43,024 nt of DNA, from the IMG/VR virus record IMGVR_UViG_3300005294_000052, positions 1 through 43,024 of that record; one strand, given 5' to 3'. The notes beneath the pieces are model-generated. The model was given only the letters and a program-made list of their open reading frames with translations. It was not told the DNA's origin and made no database searches. Made by a program: the position numbers and the translations under genes. The stretch comes from a virus. Shown here in pieces: positions 30,080 through 39,589 of this stretch (the stretch's first letter is position 1; each line of letters begins with the position of its first letter).

Positions 30080-33000
30080 ATGCCGGAAGATCCGCTCACC
30101 GAGATAGTCAACTCCACGCCTCGCGGCGTGCCGCATCTTGACGACCTGAAAAAGTTTGCCCAAGAATTCCGCCTAACTCCCGGCTCGACCACGGGGGGCA
30201 CTCATAACGTCGGCTCAAAACACTATTCCGGCAATGCAATGGACATCAGAGGTAGCGGCGGATTCTCCGACGCTCAAGTTGCCCAACTTGCGGCAGCCGC
30301 GAAAGGGCGCGGGTTGCGGTTGCGCGACGAAAGAACGCGACCGCCCAGGCAAAAAGTGTGGGGCGGTCCGCACGTTCATTTGGAGTACGCGGGAGGCGTG
30401 GGGCAAGATCCGCTATCTGAAATTGTAGGACTCGCGGCAGATGTAGATCCGCTGACGGAAATTACACAAGGGACTTCAGAACCGCAACCCCAGCAAATAG
30501 CCCTTACTACGAACGACGCCGCGTGGCATTTCGGCATGACGCCGGATGAAACCAAGAAGCTCCCCGCACAGGCTCGCAGAACATTGGAAGATGCGGTGGC
30601 CGAAGATGAGCGAAAGAAGGCCGCAGGGCAGATGATTGAGCCGCCATCGCTTCGCTATCAAAACGACATGCGTAAAGCGGCAGGGTTGAAGCCTCTCAAG
30701 TTCAACGTTGCTGTTGATGAAAACCAGCCGTCGCCATATTACAAACCAGATGTCGCGCCGCTCTCACTAGGAGCACCGTCAAGGCGAGTTCCGGTAGGGC
30801 CACCATCTTCGGGGTTCACTTTCAAAGATGGATGGCCGAGTGACGATACGGTTAAGGCTGCCATGTACCGCGAAGTGTCGAATGAGCGAGAGCGCAGCGG
30901 ATCTTATTGGATTAACGTAGACAGCGCAGTTAATGAGAAGTTTCAGCAATACCAGGCAGAGAAACAAAGGGCTGTCGATGTTGCGCAGCGAGGCCCGCGC
31001 TTTGAGGCGCGAGACAGCAATACAGAACGCATCGGCCAGTCTATCAATGACGTGCTTCTAAAGTACGCCCCAGGGCTGGCGACCATTGATGCGCCGGCGG
31101 GAATTAAAACTGACGTGCTTCGCGGGGCAGCGAGGGGCATTGGATTGCCAGTTCCCTTGCGTGAAGTCACCCGGGAGGAAAAGCTATTTGATTCTCGCGC
31201 TGAAGGAGAAAAGCATCTTCGGGAGATTGTTGGACAGAACGCTACCGCATTTTTGCCGTATGTTGGCGCAGGCAAGTTGGTGTCAATGGCCGGAGTGGTC
31301 AATCCGATTCTCCGAGATGCGCTGACATTTGGAATGGCGAACGCTGCCACGCAGTTGACGCAGACTGGCACAATCGATCCCAACAGCGTTGCCGAATCAA
31401 TCTTGATGGGTGGCGTAATGGGCAAGATTGCCGGAGTTGACCCATTTCTGAAGCGTCGCCTAGTGGCATACATCGCGCCGCAACTTGCCCTGGGCGTGGC
31501 AAAAGGTGAGTCCAAAGAGCAGATTATCCACTCGGTTATTTCCAACGGACTATTCGCCTTGGCTGGTGGTACGAAAGAGCGTGAGGGAGTTCCAACAGTT
31601 CCCGAAGCGTTACAAGGCAAACTGCGAATGGGCGAAGTCCGGGATCAGATTCGCCAGATGGGCGGCGAATTGACTAACCCCAACGAGGTTGCGGCTGGTG
31701 CGCCGCCTGATATTCGATGGGGCCAGCCGCCCAACTTCGATACCATTCTCGCCGTTCGCGAGTTGTTGGTCAGACCGCCGCGTGCGGCTGGCGACATGCC
31801 GGACATTCCCGAAGTCCCGGTAAGTACCATTTCAGAACCCAGACTGGTCAAGCAAACCCCGCAAGCCGGAGTTAATCGCCCGGTCGAATCTGCTACGGAA
31901 GTTCCCCGCCAGGTGCCTACGTTGGCCGAAGCCGCTCAACCTGAGAGAGTGGCGGCTTCCACGCCTTCTGAGGGTGGAGTAGGTCAAACTTTCACAGTCT
32001 ATCGTGGCAGTGAAAGCGGGCACCCAGAATTGACTGGCGAGGGTAATTTCACCACGTCGCCCAAGACTGCCCGTTTGTACGGCAAAGTGAAAGAGCATCG
32101 AGTTACATTAACCAATCCCAAGGTTCTTGACGGGAAAGGTCAACTGAAGGGCGAGTGGGGCGACTTTGAGGAAGAAATAGCGCAAGCCAAAGCAGAAGGC
32201 CACGACGGATTGGTGGTTAAAAACATCATTGACGTTCCGAGTCGAATGGAGGAAGGCTACTACGCCGACCGTCTACGGCCATACGCGAGCGATATTGTGA
32301 TCCCGTTCGATACTGCGAAGGCTCTCTCTGAGGGTGGAGTATCTGTAGGGGAAGGGAAACAACTGCGTGATATTGGCTATTCGCAATCTACCATCGACGC
32401 GATGACGCCGGAGCAAGTGTCCGAAGTTCTATCAAAGAACCGCACTGCGAGTTGGGTGGTTGTGAATAAGGCCACGGGCGAACCCGTTACGGAACTGTAT
32501 GGCAAGAGCGCGGTTGACAAGTTAAATACCGCAAAGTACGAAGCCGTTCCGATTGAACAATACCTCTCAAACATAAACGAGCAAATTGCCAAAGGCGCAA
32601 CTGGCACCGTCAACTATCGCAAGTCTGTTCCTCAACTAAAGACTAAACCATCTGTACCTGAGACGAAACCGAACTATGATGACTTGGCAAAGGCAGACAG
32701 CGATGCCAGCAATCGTATCACTCAACGCATAGCCGAACTGGGCGAGCAAATGAGAGGCGGCAAGCCTGACGAAGCGCGAAAGGCCGCAGACGAAATGCGG
32801 CAACTTCAAGAGCAATCGCCATCTCATCCATTAGTAGCTGCCGCTAAGAAGGCCCAACAAGAACGATTAGCGGCGAAATCAGCACCATCTGTACCTCAAG
32901 AAGCACCAAAGACCGTTCCGCTGAAGCCTCTATCCACTTTGGCGGTCGGTCGTGAATCGCCTGTCAGTACCGAGCGGGGTACAGAGGTCAATACGCGATA

Positions 33001-36000
33001 CGCCATCGTGGAAGCGCCCGAACTGGTGACATCACACGATACGATGCTGAATCGCAACCCGATCTTCCCGGCCGAACTCCAGCCACGCGAGCGGGACCGC
33101 GCAGCGTCCGCTGACCAAATCAACCGTATCGCCCAAGGCGTCCGGCCCGAATACCTTGGAGAGTCGCCAAAGGCCAGCGAAGGCGCTCCCATCGTTGGGC
33201 CGGATGGTATCGTTGAATCTGGCAATGGTCGCGTTCTGGGTCTGCGTAAGGCGTTCGAATCAGGGAAGGCTGAAACGTACCGCCAGTACCTTTTGGACAA
33301 CGCAGAAGCCTTTGGCGTCGATAGGGCGGCTATTGAGGCCGCGAACCAGCCCGTACTTGTGAGAATCCGCGAATCTGAGGTGGATCGCCCTCAATTCGTC
33401 CGAGAAGCAAATGAAGCAGGCGTGGCCAGCATGTCGGCGCCGGAACAGGCCCGCAGTGACGCCCAGAGGCTCACAGGCTCGCTTTTGTCCACCTTCGCAC
33501 CCTCCGAGTCAGGGGAAATCAACACAGCGGCTAATACTCCATTCGTTCAAGCGTTCATGCGTGACGTGGTTGGGCCGAATGAGTTGGGGCGATACGTCTC
33601 GGCGAAGGGTGAAATCTCGCAGGAAGGGCTGACCAGGATACGCAACGCGATATTCGCCCGAGCCTATGGGGATTCGCCTGAAGGGTTGCGCGCGCTCGAG
33701 AAGTTGGCTGAATCGCCTGACAACAATGTGCGGAATATCACCACGGCATTCCTTCAGAGAGCAGGGCAATTCGCCGCATTGAAGGAAGGCATTGCTAAAG
33801 GTGAGCGGTACGAACTCGATCCGACCAGCGACTTGACGAAGGCTCTAGCGAAGATGTCGTCATTGCGTGAACAGAGCACAACTGTCGCGGATTATCTGAA
33901 TCAGCGCGGATTGTTTGGTGACGACCTGACGCCCATGCAAAAGCAGATGCTTTGGGTGTTCGACGAGTTCAAACGAAGTACGCGAGCAATTAGTGACGTG
34001 CTGGACAACTATGCCAAAGGTGCGGAAGCCGCTGGCAGTCCAAAGCAGACGGCATTTTTCGAAAAGAGCCCGCCGACCAAAGAAGCGTTGATGGAGGCGG
34101 CAATAAGGGAGACAGTCAGAGATGCAAACAAAGAGATTAGTTTATTTGCGCCAGAAGGGGTTTCTGCCCAGCCAGAGACAAGTAGCCGTGTTCCGGACAT
34201 TGATACGGCAAGCAAACCAGTCAGTCGGGAAGTCCCTCGGCCAGATCGAAGCATTGCGGTCGAACGTCCCGCCGAAGCCGTCGAAAGCGTAGATCCATTA
34301 ACTGAAGTCACGTCTGGACAGAACCTTGGCCCCGGCGCAAGGTCTATCCACGAGCCCGCGATAGAAGTGAAGGAACGTTCATTCGGTAAGCGATTCGTCG
34401 AAGACGAGCGCATGGTGGAAGAACTTCGCGAATCGCTGGGAACCGAGAGATATTACGAGCCAATCCCCAACAAACTTACGATGGAAGATGCGCGAGCGTT
34501 TGTTGATTCGCGGAAGATGGCCGATGCCATTCTCGCCATGCGCGACGAGACTAATTCGATGGAGCCGAGAGTTCGCGTTACCGTGGGTCAATTGATTCTC
34601 CAGAAACTCAACCGCTCGCTTAAAAACCTCAAGGATGTTGATGCCAACGCAGCGCGATACGTGCTCGACACTGGCTATGAAACCCAAGTCTGGCTGGATG
34701 CTTACCTGACCCGATTAGGTCAAGGTTCTCAGGCGGCGAGGATGTGGAGCCAGATGGGGCCGGACGGCTCTCTGAATATGTACAAGAGGGCGGTTGAAGG
34801 GGTGCGGGCCGAGTACGCGAAAAAGGCTGGCGCAGAAGTTCAGGAAATCATCGACACTGCCAATCAAGAAGGGTTGACCCATGAGCAGCGCGTCGCTGAG
34901 TTATCCAAACTATTCGGGAAGAATAAGACTGCACGTCAAGTCAAGACTCATTTAGAGAAACTGGTGGCTGCTGCCGAAGACGGAAAACTCACCGACCAAC
35001 AATTCTATGAGATTGCGGCAGATCGTCTCGGGCTTCCAAAGTACACACGAGAGATTGCTGATCGCATCGTCGATTTAGCGCAGAGGATAGAAGACGCACC
35101 CGAAGGTCTGCCCAAAGACAAACTCATCTTCGAACTGAATAAGTTCATCGCTTCACAAAAGGGATTCACGCCTTGGGATTTACCCTTTGGAATTTACTAC
35201 GGCAACATCCTGAGCGGCTACAACACGAACTTGGTAAACACGCTCGACACAGCTACCAACGTCCTGTCGGAAATCAATGGCCTGGCGCTAAATAATCCTC
35301 GAGCCGCGGCCAAGATTTACTCTGGATTGATGCGCGGATTGAATGAAGGCAGATTCGATGCGTTGCTCGTGATGAATGAAGGCCGGATGATTACCGATGG
35401 TAAGTGGTTGGAAGTTCCGCGCTTGATGGAAATCGCTCAGTTTGGGAAAAAGGGCGGCGTCCCGATCCTTACTAAATCTCGAATCGGTCGCACTATGAAG
35501 TCGGTCGCCGAATCGAAGATTGCAACCCCGCTAAACGCCTACAAGTACGCAACTCGCTTACTGGCCGCAAGTGATGCGGTGTTTTATCGCGGCGCGAAGG
35601 AAGCCCGCTCTGCGCTGCTGGCTTTCCGCATGGCTGAAGCGGAAGGGCTGAAGGGCGATGCCCTGCAAGCCCGCGTGCGAGAAATCCTTGCCTTGGATCG
35701 CACGGCTGATTTTGAAGCTCAGGCTGAGCGGGAAGGATTTACCGGGACCGAGGCGAAGGTTCGCGCAATCGAACTTCAGGAACTCACTCGCAATAAAGAC
35801 CTAAATGCCGATGCTGCTGAATTCGCGGGAGAGTCAACCTACAATCACGATCCGCATGGAACCTTGGGCCTCGTCTCTCAGAAGATTTCATCCTTAGCAC
35901 AGGACGTTCCGGCACTCAAACTCTTTGTGCCATTCACGCGCATTGTCGCCAACGTTACCAATCGGGGTCTGAACTGGACACCTTACGGTTTTAAGCGTGC

Positions 36001-37021
36001 GCTCAAAGGATGGGGCTACGGGGAAAGAGCGGAGACGCTAACACCTGAAGCTCAGAGACTCATGCTCACGCGCGCAACGATTGGCACCGCTGGACTGGTT
36101 ACGCTCGGGGTGATGCAACAAGCCGGGCTGCTTCAAATTCATGGCAATGGCCCGAGTGATTCTGAGAAGCGTCGCCAACTTGTTGCCGCCGGGTGGAAGC
36201 CTTACAGCGTCCAAATGGGCAACACTTACATTTCCTATGTGAACACTCCTGTTGGGTTGGGCCTTTCCGTTTTGGGCAATGCTACCGACGCCTCGCGCTA
36301 TCACGAGATGGCGCAGAAGGAAATCGGCACTCGCATGGCTTACGCTGTGGCGCGCGTGGGCAGCACAATCTTCAGTCAGAGTTTCCTGTCGGGATTGAAC
36401 AGATTGTTCGAGGCTTTGTCGGATGATCCAGAAACTTCGGTGCGGGCGGTGAAGGGCGTACTAGGAACATCGGTTCAGGCGTTCACCGTTCCCAATATCG
36501 TCCGTGATGGCTACAGACTTTTCGATCCAAAGCAATACCAATCGAATTCACTGATGGGCGACTTAGTGCGCAACACTCCGTTTGCGGCTCTCGCATTAAG
36601 ACCTGCGCTGAATGCTTTCGGCGAACCTGTCGAGATGCCGCGGCAGCGATTCGTCACCTTTGGAACCAACGATCCAGCGTGGAAGTTTGTGGTTGATCGA
36701 GGGCTGCGCGTTCCTGTTCCAAGTCGAACAACCGAACTGAAGCCAAATCAGCGAATCACGCCAGAGCAATACTATTCCCTACTGCAAACCACAGGGCCGG
36801 AAATCAAACAGTGGATTACCGACAACAGGCTTCGGCTGAGTGGAATGACTGAAGATGCTGTGCAGGATGCGCTCTCGAAAGCGGCTGGCGACATTCACCA
36901 GCGGGCATTGGATCGCATGGAACCGTCGCGGTTGATTCGCCGAACGCTGTTTCGCGGCGTGCCGCGACCGCCTGAGATGGTGAGCCCAAGCCCGTCGCCT
37001 GTACCGTTACCACCACAATAA
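30080..37021 (+). CDS. Giant polyvalent virion protein (2313 aa): M15-like peptidase, ART-like, DdrB/ParB-like
   Basis: The N-terminal 105 residues match an M15-type peptidoglycan peptidase: SxHxxGxAxD at 46-55 (His48, Asp55) and GPHVH at 96-100 (His98, His100). From about 637 an ART-PolyVal-like domain follows (YRGS with Arg642, FTTSPKTARLYG, GHDGLVV at 707). At about 985-1130 a DdrB/ParB-like domain has NPIFPAELQPRERDRAA and ESGNGRVLGLRKA. The C-terminal 800 residues are helical with an LSGYNTNLVNTLDTAT block and a hydrophobic segment near 2000. The motif DPL[TS]E[IV] recurs at 4, 110, 123 and 1405. As the last, largest ejection gene it resembles T7 gp16, here with an M15 peptidase in place of a lytic transglycosylase. 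It probably enters the cell with the DNA, cuts peptidoglycan and delivers its other domains. It starts three bases after the previous stop. Confidence 0.75.
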   Translation: MPEDPLTEIVNSTPRGVPHLDDLKKFAQEFRLTPGSTTGGTHNVGSKHYSGNAMDIRGSGGFSDAQVAQLAAAAKGRGLRLRDERTRPPRQKVWGGPHVHLEYAGGVGQDPLSEIVGLAADVDPLTEITQGTSEPQPQQIALTTNDAAWHFGMTPDETKKLPAQARRTLEDAVAEDERKKAAGQMIEPPSLRYQNDMRKAAGLKPLKFNVAVDENQPSPYYKPDVAPLSLGAPSRRVPVGPPSSGFTFKDGWPSDDTVKAAMYREVSNERERSGSYWINVDSAVNEKFQQYQAEKQRAVDVAQRGPRFEARDSNTERIGQSINDVLLKYAPGLATIDAPAGIKTDVLRGAARGIGLPVPLREVTREEKLFDSRAEGEKHLREIVGQNATAFLPYVGAGKLVSMAGVVNPILRDALTFGMANAATQLTQTGTIDPNSVAESILMGGVMGKIAGVDPFLKRRLVAYIAPQLALGVAKGESKEQIIHSVISNGLFALAGGTKEREGVPTVPEALQGKLRMGEVRDQIRQMGGELTNPNEVAAGAPPDIRWGQPPNFDTILAVRELLVRPPRAAGDMPDIPEVPVSTISEPRLVKQTPQAGVNRPVESATEVPRQVPTLAEAAQPERVAASTPSEGGVGQTFTVYRGSESGHPELTGEGNFTTSPKTARLYGKVKEHRVTLTNPKVLDGKGQLKGEWGDFEEEIAQAKAEGHDGLVVKNIIDVPSRMEEGYYADRLRPYASDIVIPFDTAKALSEGGVSVGEGKQLRDIGYSQSTIDAMTPEQVSEVLSKNRTASWVVVNKATGEPVTELYGKSAVDKLNTAKYEAVPIEQYLSNINEQIAKGATGTVNYRKSVPQLKTKPSVPETKPNYDDLAKADSDASNRITQRIAELGEQMRGGKPDEARKAADEMRQLQEQSPSHPLVAAAKKAQQERLAAKSAPSVPQEAPKTVPLKPLSTLAVGRESPVSTERGTEVNTRYAIVEAPELVTSHDTMLNRNPIFPAELQPRERDRAASADQINRIAQGVRPEYLGESPKASEGAPIVGPDGIVESGNGRVLGLRKAFESGKAETYRQYLLDNAEAFGVDRAAIEAANQPVLVRIRESEVDRPQFVREANEAGVASMSAPEQARSDAQRLTGSLLSTFAPSESGEINTAANTPFVQAFMRDVVGPNELGRYVSAKGEISQEGLTRIRNAIFARAYGDSPEGLRALEKLAESPDNNVRNITTAFLQRAGQFAALKEGIAKGERYELDPTSDLTKALAKMSSLREQSTTVADYLNQRGLFGDDLTPMQKQMLWVFDEFKRSTRAISDVLDNYAKGAEAAGSPKQTAFFEKSPPTKEALMEAAIRETVRDANKEISLFAPEGVSAQPETSSRVPDIDTASKPVSREVPRPDRSIAVERPAEAVESVDPLTEVTSGQNLGPGARSIHEPAIEVKERSFGKRFVEDERMVEELRESLGTERYYEPIPNKLTMEDARAFVDSRKMADAILAMRDETNSMEPRVRVTVGQLILQKLNRSLKNLKDVDANAARYVLDTGYETQVWLDAYLTRLGQGSQAARMWSQMGPDGSLNMYKRAVEGVRAEYAKKAGAEVQEIIDTANQEGLTHEQRVAELSKLFGKNKTARQVKTHLEKLVAAAEDGKLTDQQFYEIAADRLGLPKYTREIADRIVDLAQRIEDAPEGLPKDKLIFELNKFIASQKGFTPWDLPFGIYYGNILSGYNTNLVNTLDTATNVLSEINGLALNNPRAAAKIYSGLMRGLNEGRFDALLVMNEGRMITDGKWLEVPRLMEIAQFGKKGGVPILTKSRIGRTMKSVAESKIATPLNAYKYATRLLAASDAVFYRGAKEARSALLAFRMAEAEGLKGDALQARVREILALDRTADFEAQAEREGFTGTEAKVRAIELQELTRNKDLNADAAEFAGESTYNHDPHGTLGLVSQKISSLAQDVPALKLFVPFTRIVANVTNRGLNWTPYGFKRALKGWGYGERAETLTPEAQRLMLTRATIGTAGLVTLGVMQQAGLLQIHGNGPSDSEKRRQLVAAGWKPYSVQMGNTYISYVNTPVGLGLSVLGNATDASRYHEMAQKEIGTRMAYAVARVGSTIFSQSFLSGLNRLFEALSDDPETSVRAVKGVLGTSVQAFTVPNIVRDGYRLFDPKQYQSNSLMGDLVRNTPFAALALRPALNAFGEPVEMPRQRFVTFGTNDPAWKFVVDRGLRVPVPSRTTELKPNQRITPEQYYSLLQTTGPEIKQWITDNRLRLSGMTEDAVQDALSKAAGDIHQRALDRMEPSRLIRRTLFRGVPRPPEMVSPSPSPVPLPPQ

Positions 37022-37034
37022 CCTTGCAGGGAGA

Positions 37035-37067
37035 ATGATTGACCTATGCTATCCTTTCGACCCATGA
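37035..37067 (+). CDS. Possible leader peptide (10 aa)
   Basis: A 10-codon frame (MIDLCYPFDP) starts four bases after GGGAG and ends in an ATGA overlap with the start of the tailspike gene at 37064, which lacks its own Shine-Dalgarno. Ribosomes finishing here could restart on the tailspike gene. It may be chance. Confidence 0.3.
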   Translation: MIDLCYPFDP

Positions 37068-39589
37068 AGAGACTCTTGCTTGCCGTGTTGGTAGTTTTGG
37101 GATTTGTCTCAATCGCACAAGCGCAATATGTTCGGGTTTTAGGCGTGGCCGAGAGAACCGGAACGGCAATCGTCTCTGGAATCTCCAGCACCAACAAACC
37201 GAGCATCACTTATCCAGGCGCGACAATTACGATCTATAACGCAGGAACAGTCACTCCAGCAACTATATTCAGCACGAGCACTGGAACCGCGAAAGCCAAT
37301 CCGTACACAGCCTCTCTCACCGACGCTACATACGACTTCTTCATTGCTCCAGGCGCGACATTCGATGTCAGAGTAAGCGGCACCAGTGGTGGTGTTGCTA
37401 TTACGACATTTACCCGCGCCGGGTACACCGCTCCTGGGACGCCGGGAACTTCGTTAGCATTGTGTGGCGGGACTGACGACACTGCACTACTTGCTGCCCT
37501 GAACACAATCAACGCCACGATCCAGATTCCAAACTTGACTACTTGCGCATCGAACACCCAGACCATCTCTGTTGCGCTTCAGGTTGACAATGGCGGGTTG
37601 CTGAAGCCGATCACCGGACAGACTATCTCGCTCACTGGCAGCTTCAACGCGGGTGGAACAACTCCTCATCAAGCCTTCACTAACGCAACTGCCGGACTCG
37701 GCACTGTCACCTTTGCCAGCAGCGCGCGACTACGTGAAGTCTATCCCGAATGGTGGGGCTGTGTGGCTAATGGCTCTACGGCGTGTCAGGCGTCATTCGA
37801 CGCGGCTATCGCGTCCTTCCCTAATAATGCGCCGGGGGTCAACGGAGGTGTGATCAAGCTTGGGGTTGGAAACTACCGAGTCACCGGATTAACGATTACA
37901 GATGTTCAAGCCCACATCGTCGGCTCAGGCAGCATTGGCGATTCGGGTTCAACAAATACTGTTTCGACAATTATCAGCACCGTTTCTGACGCGCCGATTC
38001 TCAACTACGCTCGCGGAAGTCTCCACAACTATCGAGTGCGTCTGGAGAATGTGACGTTGGTTGGTAATAGCACGGGAACATCGCAGCATGGCATCGTGGT
38101 GGACAACGGTGGAATTGTTCTCAACAACGTGAGCATCAGTTTGGTTGGAGGAAATGGGTTATTTCTCCAACACTCAGTCGTTGGTAGCTACAACAACCTT
38201 GAAATTCACCAAGCAGGAATAGACGGCATCCGCTCTCAACCTAGTGCATCTGTCGCTCCAGGCACGCCGCCTGCTGTCACGGCAAACACCTTCTACCATG
38301 TGTCAATCGGGGGAACCGCAGCCAACCAAGCTGCTGTGCATCTCTTTTGCGCTCATGGCAATAACTGGTGGGGGCTGGACGTGGAGAATGGCACGTACTC
38401 AACCATCTCCACCATTAGCAACGCCGCCGCCGCTGTTATCACTACTTCATCTGCTCACGGATTTACGACCGGACAAACGACGGTCATCAGGGGCAATGGA
38501 ACGTTTGAGGGGACAACTCTCGGCGCAGCGTTGCTAGGCGCGCAGGTTGTTACTGTCCTGACGCCCACCACGTTTTCCGTTCCTGTCGATTCATCTGCAT
38601 TAAGTGGCTTCAGCGGCACAGCTACGGTGAATGGTACGCGTGGAATCTGGTTCGATCGGGAAGTGACCTGTACGCAGGAAACTACCTATAACGGTGTCTA
38701 TGGTTACTGGTCAGAAGCCACTGCCGTTGATGTCCAATTTAACGGCACATCGGAAAACAATGTCGTGATCTTCTCGCGGCGAGATACTGGCCAAGGAGCG
38801 CCGATAGTGGTTGCTGGGAGTCCCGGCACCGGCAATCGGTATGACGATTACAACGCATACGCTACTTCACAAACTCAGCGTCTCACGGGTCGGGTGATAA
38901 TTGGTGATGACTCGGCGCAGATTGCCGGAGCAGCAGGACTCAAGATCACAACTGGTAATCTTAATTTCGTCACTTCTGGACAGATGATTACCTGGGGGCC
39001 GTCATTAGCGAAACTAGGGGTGACATCTTCCACTAATATCAATTTTGTTGATAGTACGGGTACGGACGCTGGAAGCATCAACCTTGGCCCCGGTTCAGCA
39101 GCCTTTACGCAGTTGCTTAGAAATGGTACTGGGGTTGATGTTCGCAATGGCGATAACTCAGCTTACGGGCCACTTACCGCCAAGAATCTCATCGTTGCGA
39201 ATACGGGAGTCTTGCGAACGACACCCAAGACCAACAACACTTGGGGAGCGGCGATCTCACTGGATGTTTCAATCTCCAATCACGATATTGCGGCCGTGTT
39301 TGCCACAAGCGCCACGTCCACCATTACGCCAACGGGAGCAGGGACCGCTGGAGACTGGCTTTTCATTAACACGATCAATGGGGCCGGAGGATCGGTGGTA
39401 GTGACTTTCGCCTCAACCTTCCATTCGTCAGGGACGCAAACGACGCAAGCGAGCAGGTATAGCTCGATCGCCTTTCGCAGCACGGGATCGGTGTGGGTGG
39501 AGCAGTATCGCACTACCGACCTTGCTTTCCTGCGGCCCTACGTTCAGCATCCCTTACTTCAGCTCATGACCCAAGGAGTTCATTCATGA
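37064..39589 (+). CDS. Tailspike-like protein with Sec signal peptide (841 aa)
   Basis: From the ATG at 37064 the product begins MKRLLLAVLVVLGFVSIAQA, a textbook Sec signal peptide with an A-Q-A cleavage site. An upstream in-frame ATG at 37046 would add six residues. A short beta domain follows, then VYPEWWG (about residue 230), a hallmark before pectate-lyase-type beta-helix tailspikes, then a region of short repeated strands (VTLVGNSTGTSQHGIVVDNGG). The C-terminal part is beta-rich. The order and composition are those of a host-polysaccharide-binding or -cutting tailspike. The signal peptide is the odd part, because virion proteins are normally assembled in the cytoplasm. The next gene begins in an ATGA overlap. 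Confidence 0.7.
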   Translation: MKRLLLAVLVVLGFVSIAQAQYVRVLGVAERTGTAIVSGISSTNKPSITYPGATITIYNAGTVTPATIFSTSTGTAKANPYTASLTDATYDFFIAPGATFDVRVSGTSGGVAITTFTRAGYTAPGTPGTSLALCGGTDDTALLAALNTINATIQIPNLTTCASNTQTISVALQVDNGGLLKPITGQTISLTGSFNAGGTTPHQAFTNATAGLGTVTFASSARLREVYPEWWGCVANGSTACQASFDAAIASFPNNAPGVNGGVIKLGVGNYRVTGLTITDVQAHIVGSGSIGDSGSTNTVSTIISTVSDAPILNYARGSLHNYRVRLENVTLVGNSTGTSQHGIVVDNGGIVLNNVSISLVGGNGLFLQHSVVGSYNNLEIHQAGIDGIRSQPSASVAPGTPPAVTANTFYHVSIGGTAANQAAVHLFCAHGNNWWGLDVENGTYSTISTISNAAAAVITTSSAHGFTTGQTTVIRGNGTFEGTTLGAALLGAQVVTVLTPTTFSVPVDSSALSGFSGTATVNGTRGIWFDREVTCTQETTYNGVYGYWSEATAVDVQFNGTSENNVVIFSRRDTGQGAPIVVAGSPGTGNRYDDYNAYATSQTQRLTGRVIIGDDSAQIAGAAGLKITTGNLNFVTSGQMITWGPSLAKLGVTSSTNINFVDSTGTDAGSINLGPGSAAFTQLLRNGTGVDVRNGDNSAYGPLTAKNLIVANTGVLRTTPKTNNTWGAAISLDVSISNHDIAAVFATSATSTITPTGAGTAGDWLFINTINGAGGSVVVTFASTFHSSGTQTTQASRYSSIAFRSTGSVWVEQYRTTDLAFLRPYVQHPLLQLMTQGVHS

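Noticed and set aside
30943-31620. Reverse-strand frame of 225 codons inside the giant protein gene
   Set aside because: It is Ser/Pro/Ala/Arg-rich without domain signature and lies wholly within a well-supported forward gene, so it is a shadow frame.
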